From assembly GCA_003963435.1 (NCBI GenBank), contig RXJC01000457.1:1-48382 (forward strand): a stretch of 48,382 nt of DNA, read 5' to 3'. Positions 39,637 through 48,048 of this stretch are shown here, piece after piece. Each line of letters starts with the position of its first letter. The stretch's first letter is position 1. A program made the position numbers and the translations under genes. Under the pieces are notes generated by a model. That model did no database searches, had not been told where the DNA came from, and saw only the letters and a program-made list of their open reading frames with translations. This stretch comes from Bradyrhizobiaceae bacterium. Its GTDB lineage: Bacteria > Pseudomonadota > Alphaproteobacteria > Rhizobiales > Xanthobacteraceae.

Positions 39637-40578
39637 CTAAGCCGCCAGGTTATGCTTTTCGTCCCCGATCAGGTGGACTCGGTTGCGGCCAGCGGCCTTC
39701 GCGTCATAGAGCGCGATGTCGGCTTCCGCGAACAATTCGACGATCCGCCGGCGGTGCGGGCGGCCAACGACAGCAGCTCCGATCGAGGCGCTGACTTCGA
39801 GGCGATGACCGTTCCAGAAGAGCGGGCGGCTCAACATCACGACGGTTTGCTGCAGCACGCGCGCGATGCGCGCCGGGTTTGTCGGAGCGCGCAGTATGAT
39901 CGCGAATTCGTCACCACCGAGCCGGCCGACCAGGCCGGCATTGTGAAAGGCCCGCCGCAAACGCTGTGCGACCTCGCATAGGCATGCGTCTCCAGCCAGA
40001 TGGCCGAATGTATCGTTGAGCTTCTTGAAGCCGTCCAGGTCGATCAGAACGAGCGCCGACGCGAAGCCATGATTCACGCGGTCGTTGACAAGTTCGCGAT
40101 AACGGGCCTGAAAAATGGCCCGGTTCGCGAGCCCGGTAAGCGGATCGGTTTCGGCTTGCTGCCGCAGGCTCTCTAGCGCCTGTCGGTCGGAAGTGACGTC
40201 CTGTTTGCAGCCGAAGATCCGCACCGGCCTTCCGCCCTCTCGCACTGCGTTGATCGAGAGGCGCATCCAGCGTTGTTCACCGCGCCATGTCCTAATCTCA
40301 GTATCGAGCGTGATCGGGCAACCGCTTCGGATGACCTCGGCACGAGCGAGCTCCATGTTGCGCCTGGATTCATCGATGTAGAGATCAACGATGCTTGCGC
40401 GCCGCAGCGGATTGCTCATGGGATAGCCGAAGATGTCGTAGACACCCTGGGTCCAGCTCAGGCGCTCCGTCTCGAGTTCACATTCCCAAGCGCCGATGCG
40501 AGCAACATTCAGAGCCTGATCATAGAGTCGTACGCGAACCTCGTCCGACAAAGTCGAGGCAGCATGATTCTCTGTCAT
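39637..40578 (-). CDS. PAS-GGDEF diguanylate cyclase
   Basis: 313 aa from the ATG at 40578 (MTENHAASTLSDEVRVRLYD). A PAS domain (about 20-130: ARIGAWECELETERLSWTQG, a PAC-like IFGCKQDVTSD) leads into GGDEF at about 155-310 (DPLTGLANRAIF, LIDLDGFKKLNDTFGH, GRLGGDEFAII). GGDEF is intact, so it should make cyclic di-GMP. The RxxD inhibitory site normally just before GGDEF is absent (HNAGLVGRLGGDEF), implying no product inhibition. First chromosomal gene after the ICE junction. Confidence 0.92.
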   Translation of the reverse strand: MTENHAASTLSDEVRVRLYDQALNVARIGAWECELETERLSWTQGVYDIFGYPMSNPLRRASIVDLYIDESRRNMELARAEVIRSGCPITLDTEIRTWRGEQRWMRLSINAVREGGRPVRIFGCKQDVTSDRQALESLRQQAETDPLTGLANRAIFQARYRELVNDRVNHGFASALVLIDLDGFKKLNDTFGHLAGDACLCEVAQRLRRAFHNAGLVGRLGGDEFAIILRAPTNPARIARVLQQTVVMLSRPLFWNGHRLEVSASIGAAVVGRPHRRRIVELFAEADIALYDAKAAGRNRVHLIGDEKHNLAA

Positions 40579-40931
40579 CGACGATCCGGCAGCCTTTTGC
40601 GATCTTGCACAGGTAGCCAAAAGCTACGGCCGCGGCGTTAACGAATTCTATATGTCCGCCTGCATCCGGCGATGCGGGCGGAAGTTGAGTGGCAGCGCTC
40701 GCATCTGCCGCCAGGTTGAGGTCCAATTGCGCCCGGGGGAGTTAGCGTCTTGTCAAAAATAGTGCCCCCATTTCAATGATATACGCGTTCGCTGCTTTAT
40801 CCTGAATGGTGCGCCAGTCCGGCCGCCGTCTTCGCTCCGGCACTTGAGTCGGTAACGAGACGATCGCCGATCGGCCTAGCTGAGGCAGACACCCCCCTTC
40901 GCAGCAGGCCTGGTCGGTCGAGGCCGAAGTC
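40579..40931. other. 353-bp non-coding gap
   Basis: It lies between the start of the GGDEF gene and the stop of tspO. No frame with a believable start or domain is seen. It should hold the GGDEF promoter. Confidence 0.5.
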
Positions 40932-41375
40932 TCAATTCAAACGCCAGATCGCTGCATTGAGCACGCCGGCAAACGCGACCCAGGCCGCATAGGGCACGAA
41001 CAATGCGGCGGCCAGTTTATCTCGGGACATCTCCAGGCCGATATACGTCACGATCGCGACGAACAGGCCGATCAGGATGACGAGCGCGGCGCCGATCTGG
41101 TGCATCGTGAACATGACCGGAGACCAGGCGAAATTGAGAGCCAGTTGGGTCGCCCAGACCAGCATCGCCCTGCTCCCGGGTCCGCGCCGAAAGGTCCGCC
41201 AGCCGGCGATTGCGATCATGACGTAGAGGATGGTCCAGGCCACCGGGAACGCCCAGTTCGGCGGCACGAAACCCGGCTTGGCGAGGCCGGCATACCACGC
41301 GCCAGGGAGATTGGTCGCGCCGATCAGCCAGCCCACGCCGACCACACCCACCACGAAGACCAACAGCTGCAGCAT
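40932..41375 (-). CDS. tspO: TspO/MBR family membrane protein
   Basis: 147-aa tryptophan-rich sensory protein with five membrane segments. Family motifs: NLPGAWYAGLAKPGFVPPNW after the first span, AFPVAWTILYVMIAIAGW, and QLALNFAWSPVMF. TspO binds porphyrins and cholesterol-like ligands and in phototrophic and related alphaproteobacteria adjusts tetrapyrrole metabolism to oxygen. It is divergent from dinB with only 43 bp between start codons, so the promoters must overlap or dinB has its promoter inside tspO. Confidence 0.92.
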   Translation of the reverse strand: MLQLLVFVVGVVGVGWLIGATNLPGAWYAGLAKPGFVPPNWAFPVAWTILYVMIAIAGWRTFRRGPGSRAMLVWATQLALNFAWSPVMFTMHQIGAALVILIGLFVAIVTYIGLEMSRDKLAAALFVPYAAWVAFAGVLNAAIWRLN

Positions 41376-41418
41376 CCCTCACCTCGCGCTTGCCATCGCA
41401 CAATTGTATCATCTTTCC

Positions 41419-42519
41419 ATGAGCGAATCCGGCACGACGACCGGCGAGACCCCGCCGGTCCGCAAGATCATCCATATCGACATGGATGCCTTCTATGCGT
41501 CGGTGGAGCAGCGCGACGATCCGGAATTGCGCGGCAAGCCGGTCGCGGTCGGAGGCTCGGCGGAGCGCGGCGTCGTCGCCGCCGCGAGCTATGAAGCGCG
41601 CAAGTTCGGCGTTCGCTCCGCGATGCCGTCGGTGACGGCGAAGCGGCAATGCCTCGACCTGATCTTCGTCAAGCCGCGCTTCGAGGTTTACAAGGCGATC
41701 TCCAGGCAGATCCGCGACATCTTCGCCGAGCACACGCCGATCATCGAGCCGTTGTCGCTGGACGAGGCCTATCTCGACGTGACGGAAAACCTGCAGGGCA
41801 TCCCGCTGGCGCGGGACATCGCGCTGCGGATCCGCGAGAAGATCAAGGCCGAGACCGGGCTCAATGCGTCGGCCGGCATCTCCTACAACAAGTTTCTGGC
41901 CAAGCTTGCCTCGGATCATCGCAAGCCCAACGGTCAGTTCGTCATTTCGCCGGAAACGGGGCCGGCCTTCGTCGAGACGCTGCCGGTCGGCAAGTTCCAC
42001 GGCATCGGGCCGGCGACCGCTGCGAAGATGAACGCCCTCGGCCTGTTCACCGGCCTCGACATTCGCAACCAGACGCTGGAATTCATGAACGCGAATTTCG
42101 GCAAGTCGGGCGCTTACTATTACTGGATCTCGCGCGGCGTCGACGAACGGCCGGTCCGGGCCAACCGGATCCGCAAGTCGATCGGCGCGGAGACCACGTT
42201 CTCGACCGACCTTGCCGCATATGGCGCGCTGGCCGCCGAGCTCGGACCTCTGGTCGACAAGGTCTGGCGTCACTGCGAAGCCACCGGCAATCGCGGCCGC
42301 ACCGTGACCCTGAAGATCAAGTTCGCCGATTTCGAGATCATCACGCGCAGCAAATCCGTCACGGCGGCGGTTGCGAACCGTGACGATCTGGAACGGCTGG
42401 CCTGCGGCCTGCTCGAGATCGAGATGCCGCTGCCCAAGCGGGTCAGGCTGCTGGGCGTCTCGCTGTCCGCCCTCCAGGACGGGGACGATGCGGAGCCGCA
42501 GCTGACGCTCGGCATCTGA
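41419..42519 (+). CDS. dinB: DNA polymerase IV (Y family)
   Basis: 366 aa from the ATG at 41419 (MSESGTTTGETPPVRKIIHI). Catalytic motifs: HIDMDAFYASVEQRDDPEL near 20-38 and EPLSLDEAYLDV near 112-123; then LNASAGISYNKFLAKLASDH, the thumb HhH KFHGIGPATAAKMNALG, and the little finger (TVTLKIKFADFEIITRSKSV). It performs error-prone bypass of DNA lesions. The C-terminus ends LTLGI; no clear beta-clamp motif is visible beyond PQLTLGI, which may serve as one. Confidence 0.95.
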   Translation: MSESGTTTGETPPVRKIIHIDMDAFYASVEQRDDPELRGKPVAVGGSAERGVVAAASYEARKFGVRSAMPSVTAKRQCLDLIFVKPRFEVYKAISRQIRDIFAEHTPIIEPLSLDEAYLDVTENLQGIPLARDIALRIREKIKAETGLNASAGISYNKFLAKLASDHRKPNGQFVISPETGPAFVETLPVGKFHGIGPATAAKMNALGLFTGLDIRNQTLEFMNANFGKSGAYYYWISRGVDERPVRANRIRKSIGAETTFSTDLAAYGALAAELGPLVDKVWRHCEATGNRGRTVTLKIKFADFEIITRSKSVTAAVANRDDLERLACGLLEIEMPLPKRVRLLGVSLSALQDGDDAEPQLTLGI

Positions 42520-42643
42520 GCCAGGTTGGAAAACGCCCTCGGCGAAAGCAGCTTCTTGCTCCGCGAGCTGGCGCCGAACCCATCGCAGACGGCGTCGGGA
42601 TGTTGAAGCCCGCCGCCGCCGGACATGGATCGGCTCCCGCCGC

Positions 42644-42937
42644 TCAGTGCCGCACGTGCTCGAACACCACGATCACGCCGGTCGGCTCCGGCTCGTGCGC
42701 CATCAGGCGCGTCAGGTCGGAATCGCCCCAATCGGCGAGGCTGACGACTTCGCCGCTCTGGCGATCGGAACTGGGCGACGCGGTGGGCTCGAGCACCTTG
42801 AGGCCCATCTCGTCGACGAAGAAAGTGTGCTCGCCGAACATGCTGTTGAGCTGCGGCATGGCGGGATGCTCGTCGGGCAGCACCTGAGCGCCGAGCTGGT
42901 TGACGGTTTGCTTCACCTGGTCGGATGTGAGCTTCAT
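42644..42937 (-). CDS. Conserved hypothetical protein
   Basis: 97 aa from the ATG at 42937 (MKLTSDQVKQTVNQLGAQVL), with GGAG 6 nt upstream. Small soluble alpha/beta protein: PDEHPAMPQLNSMFGEHTFF, then DEMGLKVLEP and a C-terminal TGVIVVFEHVRH strand. No domain recognised; it has the look of a short conserved protein of Bradyrhizobium-type genomes. Codon use is normal for the region and it has its own ribosome-binding site, so it is probably real. Confidence 0.75.
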   Translation of the reverse strand: MKLTSDQVKQTVNQLGAQVLPDEHPAMPQLNSMFGEHTFFVDEMGLKVLEPTASPSSDRQSGEVVSLADWGDSDLTRLMAHEPEPTGVIVVFEHVRH

Positions 42938-43216
42938 GAGCTGCTCCGTTCTGTCTTTTGGTTTCGTTGGCCCGGGCGGGTGCGCGCGTTCCCTGCGCCT
43001 TGGCCCGCCTGGCTCTGGTCCGAACCGGTGCTGCGGAGGAATGTTCCCATGAAATGTTTTTCGTGATCGCGCGTTCCCTCCGCCGCACTCGCGGCACGAG
43101 ATCGCCACTGGATGCACACGATCTGCCCGCGCGGCGGCCTAATCTGCGGCTTCGACGATCCGGATGTCGCGATCGATGCCCTCTCAGGGAGAGTCGCGCG
43201 GCGATGTTCTCGCGGT

Positions 43217-43906
43217 CTACGACTCGCTTCGGTTCTCGCCGACCGAGAGTGCGCAGATGCGCGACAGATAGGTGTAGGACAGGCCGGTTTCCTCGGCCCA
43301 GGCGTTGAACTGCGCCTGCACCTTGGCGAGATCGCCCTTCGACTTGACCTCTTCGGCGATGTCGAGACCGGCATCGCGCAGGCAGGCCACGACATCTTTT
43401 GACGTGACAAAGCCGTCCCAGCCGAGGAAGCGCAGCAGCATCTGCCCGGTGTTGCCGCCGAGCCGGCTGCCGCGCTTGCTGAGGAGATCGAGCAGGCCGA
43501 TCTCGTCGGACGAGGGCCATTTGGCCAGAAACCTGCCGAAGCTGCCGTGCTCCTTCGCGATCTCCTGCACGAAGCCGGCATTGCCGCGCACCGACATGAT
43601 CTTGGCCCCGTTGCGCACGATGCGCGCATCGCGCAGCAGGCCTTCCCAATAATCCTCAGGCTGAAAGGTGAGCTTCGCCGGCTGGAAACGCAGGAAGGCG
43701 TCCTCAAAGCCGTCCCATTTCGTCTCGATCACGCTCCATGCAAAGCCGGCGCAAAATACCCGCTTGGTCATTTCGGCGAGGACGCGGTCGTCGCCGAGCT
43801 TGGCCAGCCGCTTGAGGTCCGGCTTTGCCGGCATCAATTTCTCCAGCGCCTTGGGCCCACCCTTGCGCTTCTCGGCGCGGGCACGAATGGTCTTGAAGGA
43901 GGTCAT
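43217..43906 (-). CDS. DNA-3-methyladenine glycosylase I family protein
   Basis: 229 aa from the ATG at 43906 (MTSFKTIRARAEKRKGGPKA). Tag-like helical glycosylase: MTKRVFCAGFAWSVIETKWDGFEDAFLRF, then DYWEGLLRDARIVRNGAKIMSV. Members remove alkylated adenine in base excision repair. The zinc-binding Cys/His set of Escherichia coli Tag is not evident, so this is a divergent branch. It is close to dinB, another lesion-tolerance gene. Confidence 0.82.
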   Translation of the reverse strand: MTSFKTIRARAEKRKGGPKALEKLMPAKPDLKRLAKLGDDRVLAEMTKRVFCAGFAWSVIETKWDGFEDAFLRFQPAKLTFQPEDYWEGLLRDARIVRNGAKIMSVRGNAGFVQEIAKEHGSFGRFLAKWPSSDEIGLLDLLSKRGSRLGGNTGQMLLRFLGWDGFVTSKDVVACLRDAGLDIAEEVKSKGDLAKVQAQFNAWAEETGLSYTYLSRICALSVGENRSES

Positions 43907-44114
43907 GCGGACACGAGCGGTTGAGGACACGCCACGACACCAGAATTCGATGGTCCGGTCCAGCCCTGCGAGGTACCGCGGCTTGCATTGTCCAGCAGAC
44001 CGCAGCATGCTTGCTTCCATTGAATTGACGCGAAGCGCGGCTTGCTGGTCCGCTTCTTGCTTCATGCCGTTTTGGAATTCCCAGACATTTTCAGTTTCGC
44101 GAACGGATTTTTTG

Positions 44115-44942
44115 ATGCGTTGCCTGGTCGTTGCCGACCTGCATTATTCGCTGCCTCAGCTCGACTGGCTCGTCAGCGCGGCTCCGCAATTCGACCTCGT
44201 GATCTTCGCCGGCGATGCGCTCGACATCGGCTCGATGGTGGATTTCCGGGCCCAGATCGTGGTGGTGAAGAAGTACCTCGCGCTGCTCGCCGCGAAGACC
44301 CGCGTGATCCTCTGCTCCGGCAATCACGACCTCGACGACCGCAACGCAGAGGGCGAGAAGATCGCACGCTGGATTTCGGAGGTGCGCGACATCGGCATTG
44401 CCTGCGACGGCGACAGCCTCACCATCGGCGACACCCTGTTCACGGTGTGCCCGTGGTGGGACGGGCCGCTGGTCAAGCAGCGCCTCATGGCCCAGCTTGG
44501 CGATGCCGCTTCCGGCCGGCTGAGACGCTGGATCTGGGCCCATCACGCGCCGCCGGCGGATTCGCCGACGAGCTGGGGTGGCAAGCGCTTCTTCGGCGAC
44601 GTCGAGCTGGTGCAATGGATCAAGCAGTACCAGCCGTCGATCGTGATCTCGGGCCACGTGCACCAGTCGCCCTTCATCAAGGATGGCTCATGGTTCGACC
44701 GGCTGGGCGAGAGCTGGATCTTCAACGCCGGCCTGCAACCCGGCCGTCCTCCGACCTACATCGTGCTCGACCTCGACGCCGCCAAGGCATTCTGGCTTGC
44801 GGCCGGCGAGGCGCAATGGATCGACCTTGACGCACCGCTTAAGCGGCCCGCGGCGCCCATCGATGCGCCGCCGGACTGGCTCACATCCTTGGATCGGATT
44901 GCAGATCCGAGCCTGGCGAGACCTCAACCGGCGGCAGGTTGA
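44115..44942 (+). CDS. Calcineurin-like metallophosphoesterase
   Basis: 275 aa from the ATG at 44115. All metal-binding motifs are present: VADLH near the start, FAGDALDIG, SGNHDLDD, WAHHAPP and SGHVHQSP. It should use two metal ions to hydrolyse phosphoesters; the substrate is unknown. Its last 62 nt overlap the convergent cNMP-binding gene, so the two transcripts are antisense at their 3' ends. Confidence 0.88.
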   Translation: MRCLVVADLHYSLPQLDWLVSAAPQFDLVIFAGDALDIGSMVDFRAQIVVVKKYLALLAAKTRVILCSGNHDLDDRNAEGEKIARWISEVRDIGIACDGDSLTIGDTLFTVCPWWDGPLVKQRLMAQLGDAASGRLRRWIWAHHAPPADSPTSWGGKRFFGDVELVQWIKQYQPSIVISGHVHQSPFIKDGSWFDRLGESWIFNAGLQPGRPPTYIVLDLDAAKAFWLAAGEAQWIDLDAPLKRPAAPIDAPPDWLTSLDRIADPSLARPQPAAG

Positions 44943-45366
44943 TCATGCTCTGGAGCACTTCGCCGACCATGGCCAGGTGCGTACCGTGCCCGGCATATTG
45001 CCGCTTGAGATCCGCGAGATAGGTGTTGGCGACGTTGAGCCGCTGCGCCAGCATCTTTGCGATGAGCAGCGCGACGCCCGGCTCCTGCTTGAGGAACGAG
45101 GCAGCATCTTCGAACTCGTAGATGACAGCGTCGGTACAGGCCCGCACCGTCGCGGTATGCGGCTGCCCCAGCAGTACGGACATCTCACCCAGCACCGCGC
45201 CCGGCTCGGTGACGGTGGCGACCACCATCTCGCCCTTGAGCACTTCGAGCTTGCCCTGCATCAGCACGTAGAGATGACCGGTGGTACCGCCCTCGGTGAC
45301 GACGACCGCCCCGGCCTTGACCTGCCGTTCGGTCCCGCCGCTGCAATAATCCAGAACCGCGCGCAT
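44881..45366 (-). CDS. Cyclic nucleotide-binding domain protein
   Basis: 161 aa. A single CRP-type cNMP-binding barrel spans residues 10-115: VVTEGGTTGHLYVLMQGKLEV, then GAVLGEMSVLLGQPHTATVRA, the phosphate-binding cassette. No DNA-binding HTH follows; the C-terminal 45 residues are a short helical region. It is likely a signalling adaptor and not a transcription factor. Convergent with the metallophosphoesterase. Confidence 0.87.
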   Translation of the reverse strand: MRAVLDYCSGGTERQVKAGAVVVTEGGTTGHLYVLMQGKLEVLKGEMVVATVTEPGAVLGEMSVLLGQPHTATVRACTDAVIYEFEDAASFLKQEPGVALLIAKMLAQRLNVANTYLADLKRQYAGHGTHLAMVGEVLQSMINLPPVEVSPGSDLQSDPRM

Positions 45367-45445
45367 CCTGCGAAAGCTCCCGCCGCTGGGATACCTGCGG
45401 ACACTAGAGCACGATCCATGCCACGCGGCAAATCAGCGCGCGGAG

Positions 45446-45982
45446 CTAACGCGACAGGCGTTTTGCGAGGTGGACCGACTGCCAGTCTCCGAGCCCGGTG
45501 TCGTTGAAGCCCGCCTTCCTCGCAAGGCCGCGCATCTCGGCATTGGTGCGCGCCGTCTCGGCGGCGATCATCGCGTGACCGAGATCGATCGCACGCGCTT
45601 CCATCGCCGTCAGCATCTGAAGGCCGAGCCCCTTGCGCTGGAAGGCATCGGCGACCGAGATGGCAAATTCGCCCTGCCGCGCCGTCGCGTCGTAGGCGTA
45701 TAGCGCTTCGCCGATGATCGTGCCCCGCCCGTCCTCCCTGAGCTCGGCGAGCAAGGTGAAGTTGCCGAGGCCGCCGCTCGTGGCGATGCAGTCGGCCGCG
45801 ACCGCGCCGGGGTCTGCTCGCGCGCCACTGAAGCGCTTGTTGCGTGACGTCGCGGAAAGACCGGTGAAATAGATCGACAGATTCTCGACGTCGGACGCGC
45901 TCGCGGTCCTGATACAGACCATGCCGCCAGCGTCGGCCAGTTCGACCGGCTCGACGTCGGCTCCCGGAAACAGCTGTGACAT
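45446..45982 (-). CDS. GNAT family N-acetyltransferase
   Basis: 178 aa. GNAT fold at about 20-165, with the acetyl-CoA loop in DAFQRKGLGLQMLTAMEARA and upstream strands TIIGEALYAYDATARQGEFAISV. Resembles the acyltransferase domains fused to protein acetylases in other bacteria, but stands alone here. Substrate unknown. Confidence 0.87.
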   Translation of the reverse strand: MSQLFPGADVEPVELADAGGMVCIRTASASDVENLSIYFTGLSATSRNKRFSGARADPGAVAADCIATSGGLGNFTLLAELREDGRGTIIGEALYAYDATARQGEFAISVADAFQRKGLGLQMLTAMEARAIDLGHAMIAAETARTNAEMRGLARKAGFNDTGLGDWQSVHLAKRLSR

Positions 45983-46104
45983 GCGTGACGCTTTCGGCAG
46001 GTTGCTGGGACTTGCAGACCTAGCCGAGGCCGCGCACCGTCCGCTTGGACAGAGCTGCCAATCATGCGGCTGAAAGCGAACAGCTCGCCTTCACGTGCCG
46101 CGCG

Positions 46105-46842
46105 TCACACACGCGAGAGCGACGGCACCTCCTCGGGCATGATCGCCTGGAGGCCGCCGAAGCGGCGTTCGCGGCCGTGGAAGGAGGCCAGGGCGACGGC
46201 GAGATCGCTCGCGTCGAACTCGGGCCACATCCGCTCGGTGAAGTGCAGCTCGGCATAGGCGCCTTCCCAGAGCAGGAAATCCGACAGCCGCTTCTCGCCC
46301 GAGGTGCGGATGATGAGATCGACGTCGCGCAGGCCCGCTTCGCCGGTGACGAGCTGCGAGAAGGCTTCGCGGGTGACGCTGGTCAAGGCGGCCGCCTTCG
46401 CCGCGGCATTGAGGATGGCGTCGCGGGCGGAATAGTCGACCGCAATGCGCAGGTGCAGCGTGCCGCCGCCGGCGGTGGCTTCCTCGGCACGGGCGATCGC
46501 GGCGGCGATGCCTTCAGGCAGGCGATCGCGGCGGCCGATCACGGTGAGGCGCACGCCGTTCTTGACCAGGCTCTGTACTTCGTTGGCGAGATAGAAGCGC
46601 AGCAAGGTCATCAGCGCGGCAACTTCGGCTTTCGGCCTCCGCCAATTGTCGGTGGAGAAGGCATAGAGCGTCAGCGTGCCGATGCCCTGCTTGGGCGCGG
46701 CCTCGACAATGCGGCGAATGGTTTCGACGCCGGCCTCGTGGCCGCGCAGGCGCGACATGCCGCGCCGCGTCGCCCACCGTCCGTTGCCGTCCATGATGAT
46801 GCCGACATGAAGCTTCTCGTTGCGGGACGCATCACTTTGCAT
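46105..46842 (-). CDS. Polyprenyl diphosphate synthase (UppS paralogue)
   Basis: 245 aa from the ATG at 46842, which has GGAG 8 nt upstream. Cis-prenyltransferase motifs: VGIIMDGNGRWATRRG, RGHEAGVETIRR, LYAFSTDNWRRP, and the C-terminal DLIIRTSGEKRLSDFLLWEGAYAEL with WPEFDASDL. It extends isoprenyl diphosphates in cis. It sits in an operon with a winged-helix regulator and a membrane protein, unlike housekeeping uppS, so it is likely a second, specialised copy. A palindrome overlaps its start codon. Confidence 0.9.
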   Translation of the reverse strand: MQSDASRNEKLHVGIIMDGNGRWATRRGMSRLRGHEAGVETIRRIVEAAPKQGIGTLTLYAFSTDNWRRPKAEVAALMTLLRFYLANEVQSLVKNGVRLTVIGRRDRLPEGIAAAIARAEEATAGGGTLHLRIAVDYSARDAILNAAAKAAALTSVTREAFSQLVTGEAGLRDVDLIIRTSGEKRLSDFLLWEGAYAELHFTERMWPEFDASDLAVALASFHGRERRFGGLQAIMPEEVPSLSRV

Positions 46843-46850
46843 TGCAAAGT
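46834..46850. promoter_or_regulatory. Palindromic operator overlapping the UppS-paralogue start codon
   Basis: ACTTTGCATTGCAAAGT is a perfect 8-bp inverted repeat around one central base and covers the start codon of the UppS paralogue. A near-identical palindrome lies upstream of the membrane protein gene (47904-47920). The linked winged-helix regulator is the likely binder. Confidence 0.7.
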
Positions 46851-46872
46851 CTCCGGTCAAAAAGGGGGAAGA

Positions 46873-47247
46873 TCAGGTCGAGACGATGCCGAGGCGGCCG
46901 AGCGGCGGCGCCTCGCGGCCGGCGGCCTTCGCAGCGTCGCGCACCAGCCGCTCGAGCACGGCGAGATAGTCGAGGAAACGACGGCGGCCGGTCTTGGTGA
47001 GGCGGCAAGTGGTGTGCGGGCGGTTGCCCTCGTAGCCCTTGGTCACCTCGACGAGGCCGGCCTCCTGGAGCACGGCAAGGTGCCGGCTGAGATTGCCGTC
47101 GGTGAGGCCGCACAGCTGCTTGAGGTCGGCGAAGGCAAGCCCTTTGGGATGCGCCATCAACGAGGTCAGAAGCCCGAGCCTCGCCTTCTCGTGGATCACG
47201 CGGTCGAGCCCCTCGTAGGAGAAGGGCGCGCTGTCAGTCTTCGACAT
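46873..47247 (-). CDS. Winged-helix transcriptional regulator (HTH_34-type)
   Basis: 124 aa from the second of two adjacent ATG codons (47247), placed 6 nt after GGAG; the ATG at 47250 is the alternative. Winged helix at about 12-95: LDRVIHEKARLGLLTSLMAH, FADLKQLCGLTDGNLSRHLAVLQEAGLVEVTKG, then RLTKTGRRRFLDYLAVLERL. This family is usually paired with a membrane protein gene, as here, where they overlap by 14 nt. It probably represses its own operon through the ACTTTG-type palindromes. Confidence 0.85.
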   Translation of the reverse strand: MSKTDSAPFSYEGLDRVIHEKARLGLLTSLMAHPKGLAFADLKQLCGLTDGNLSRHLAVLQEAGLVEVTKGYEGNRPHTTCRLTKTGRRRFLDYLAVLERLVRDAAKAAGREAPPLGRLGIVST

Positions 47248-47851
47248 CATGATCTCCGGACGCGACATAGAGAATGCCCGCCATCACCGACTGCCCGATC
47301 ACGAAGGGCAGCCCCATGGTCCAGGGCGACAGGGTGTGGGTCTGGCTCGCGAGCACCACGACCGCGAAGCCGGACACGAAATACCAGGCGCCGGCGAACG
47401 CGACGGTGCGCGGCAACGAGCGGACCGAAGCGAAAATGCCGAGCGACACCAGAATCTGCCACAGGCCCGGCAGCAGCCACAGCGTCTCGCTCGCGAACTT
47501 CCACATCACCACCGCGAGCAGCACTCCGGCAACGCCTGCGGGCAGGAATTGCTCGGCCGCCTGGTGGATCATGGCGTCGGCCAGGCCCGAGTGATGCCGG
47601 CGCGATCGCGCGCGCATCTCGATCCCGATCATCAGGACGGACAGCGCAGCGGCGACGAACCAGCCGAAGAAGAAGCCGAGCGGCTCACCGGTGGGATCGC
47701 CGAGCAGCCAGAATTGCAGGATCGCCGTGATGAGTGCGACGGCGCCGGTCGCGGCCATCGTCGCCGGGCCGTAGCCGCGGAACGCCGTCCCGGCCGCGAT
47801 CTGGCTGCGGATCGCGCCGATGTCGGCCAATGCTTTGTCGAGATCGCGCAT
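47234..47851 (-). CDS. Membrane protein of a regulator/UppS operon
   Basis: 205 aa from the ATG at 47851 (MRDLDKALADIGAIRSQIAA). Six hydrophobic segments are visible, about 30-52, 57-76, 100-118, 123-140, 148-168 and 178-197. Before the first span lies a short soluble helix; a basic loop (RARSRRHHSG) follows the second. No transport or enzyme motif. First gene of the three-gene operon with the winged-helix regulator and UppS paralogue; the leader contains an ACTTTGTATTGCAAAGT palindrome. Confidence 0.82.
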   Translation of the reverse strand: MRDLDKALADIGAIRSQIAAGTAFRGYGPATMAATGAVALITAILQFWLLGDPTGEPLGFFFGWFVAAALSVLMIGIEMRARSRRHHSGLADAMIHQAAEQFLPAGVAGVLLAVVMWKFASETLWLLPGLWQILVSLGIFASVRSLPRTVAFAGAWYFVSGFAVVVLASQTHTLSPWTMGLPFVIGQSVMAGILYVASGDHDVED

Positions 47852-47902
47852 CGGTAACGCCAAACCTCGCTTCCGCGCCTGCTTGCCGGGATTGCCAGCC
47901 GT

Positions 47903-47937
47903 TACTTTGTATTGCAAAGTATATAGCGACGCAAAGT
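47903..47937. promoter_or_regulatory. Operator of the membrane protein-regulator-UppS operon
   Basis: TACTTTGTATTGCAAAGTA (47903-47921) is a palindrome with one mismatched pair, and a third half-site GCAAAGT follows at 47931-47937, 17 bp after the previous one. It lies 52 bp before the operon start and repeats the motif at 46834-46850. Confidence 0.7.
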
Positions 47938-48048
47938 AAACGCAAGCCCGAAATCGTCCCAGGAGACTTCCGCCCCAACAGACAACTGGCGGTTGCGCCG
48001 CGCCCACTCCCGCAGATAAGATGTATCCAAGTATGCGGGGGGCTGAGT

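Noticed and set aside
42938..43216. Small ORFs between the 97-aa protein and the glycosylase gene
   Set aside because: Frames overlap antisense to neighbours or lack ribosome-binding sites; the gap is better read as promoter sequence.
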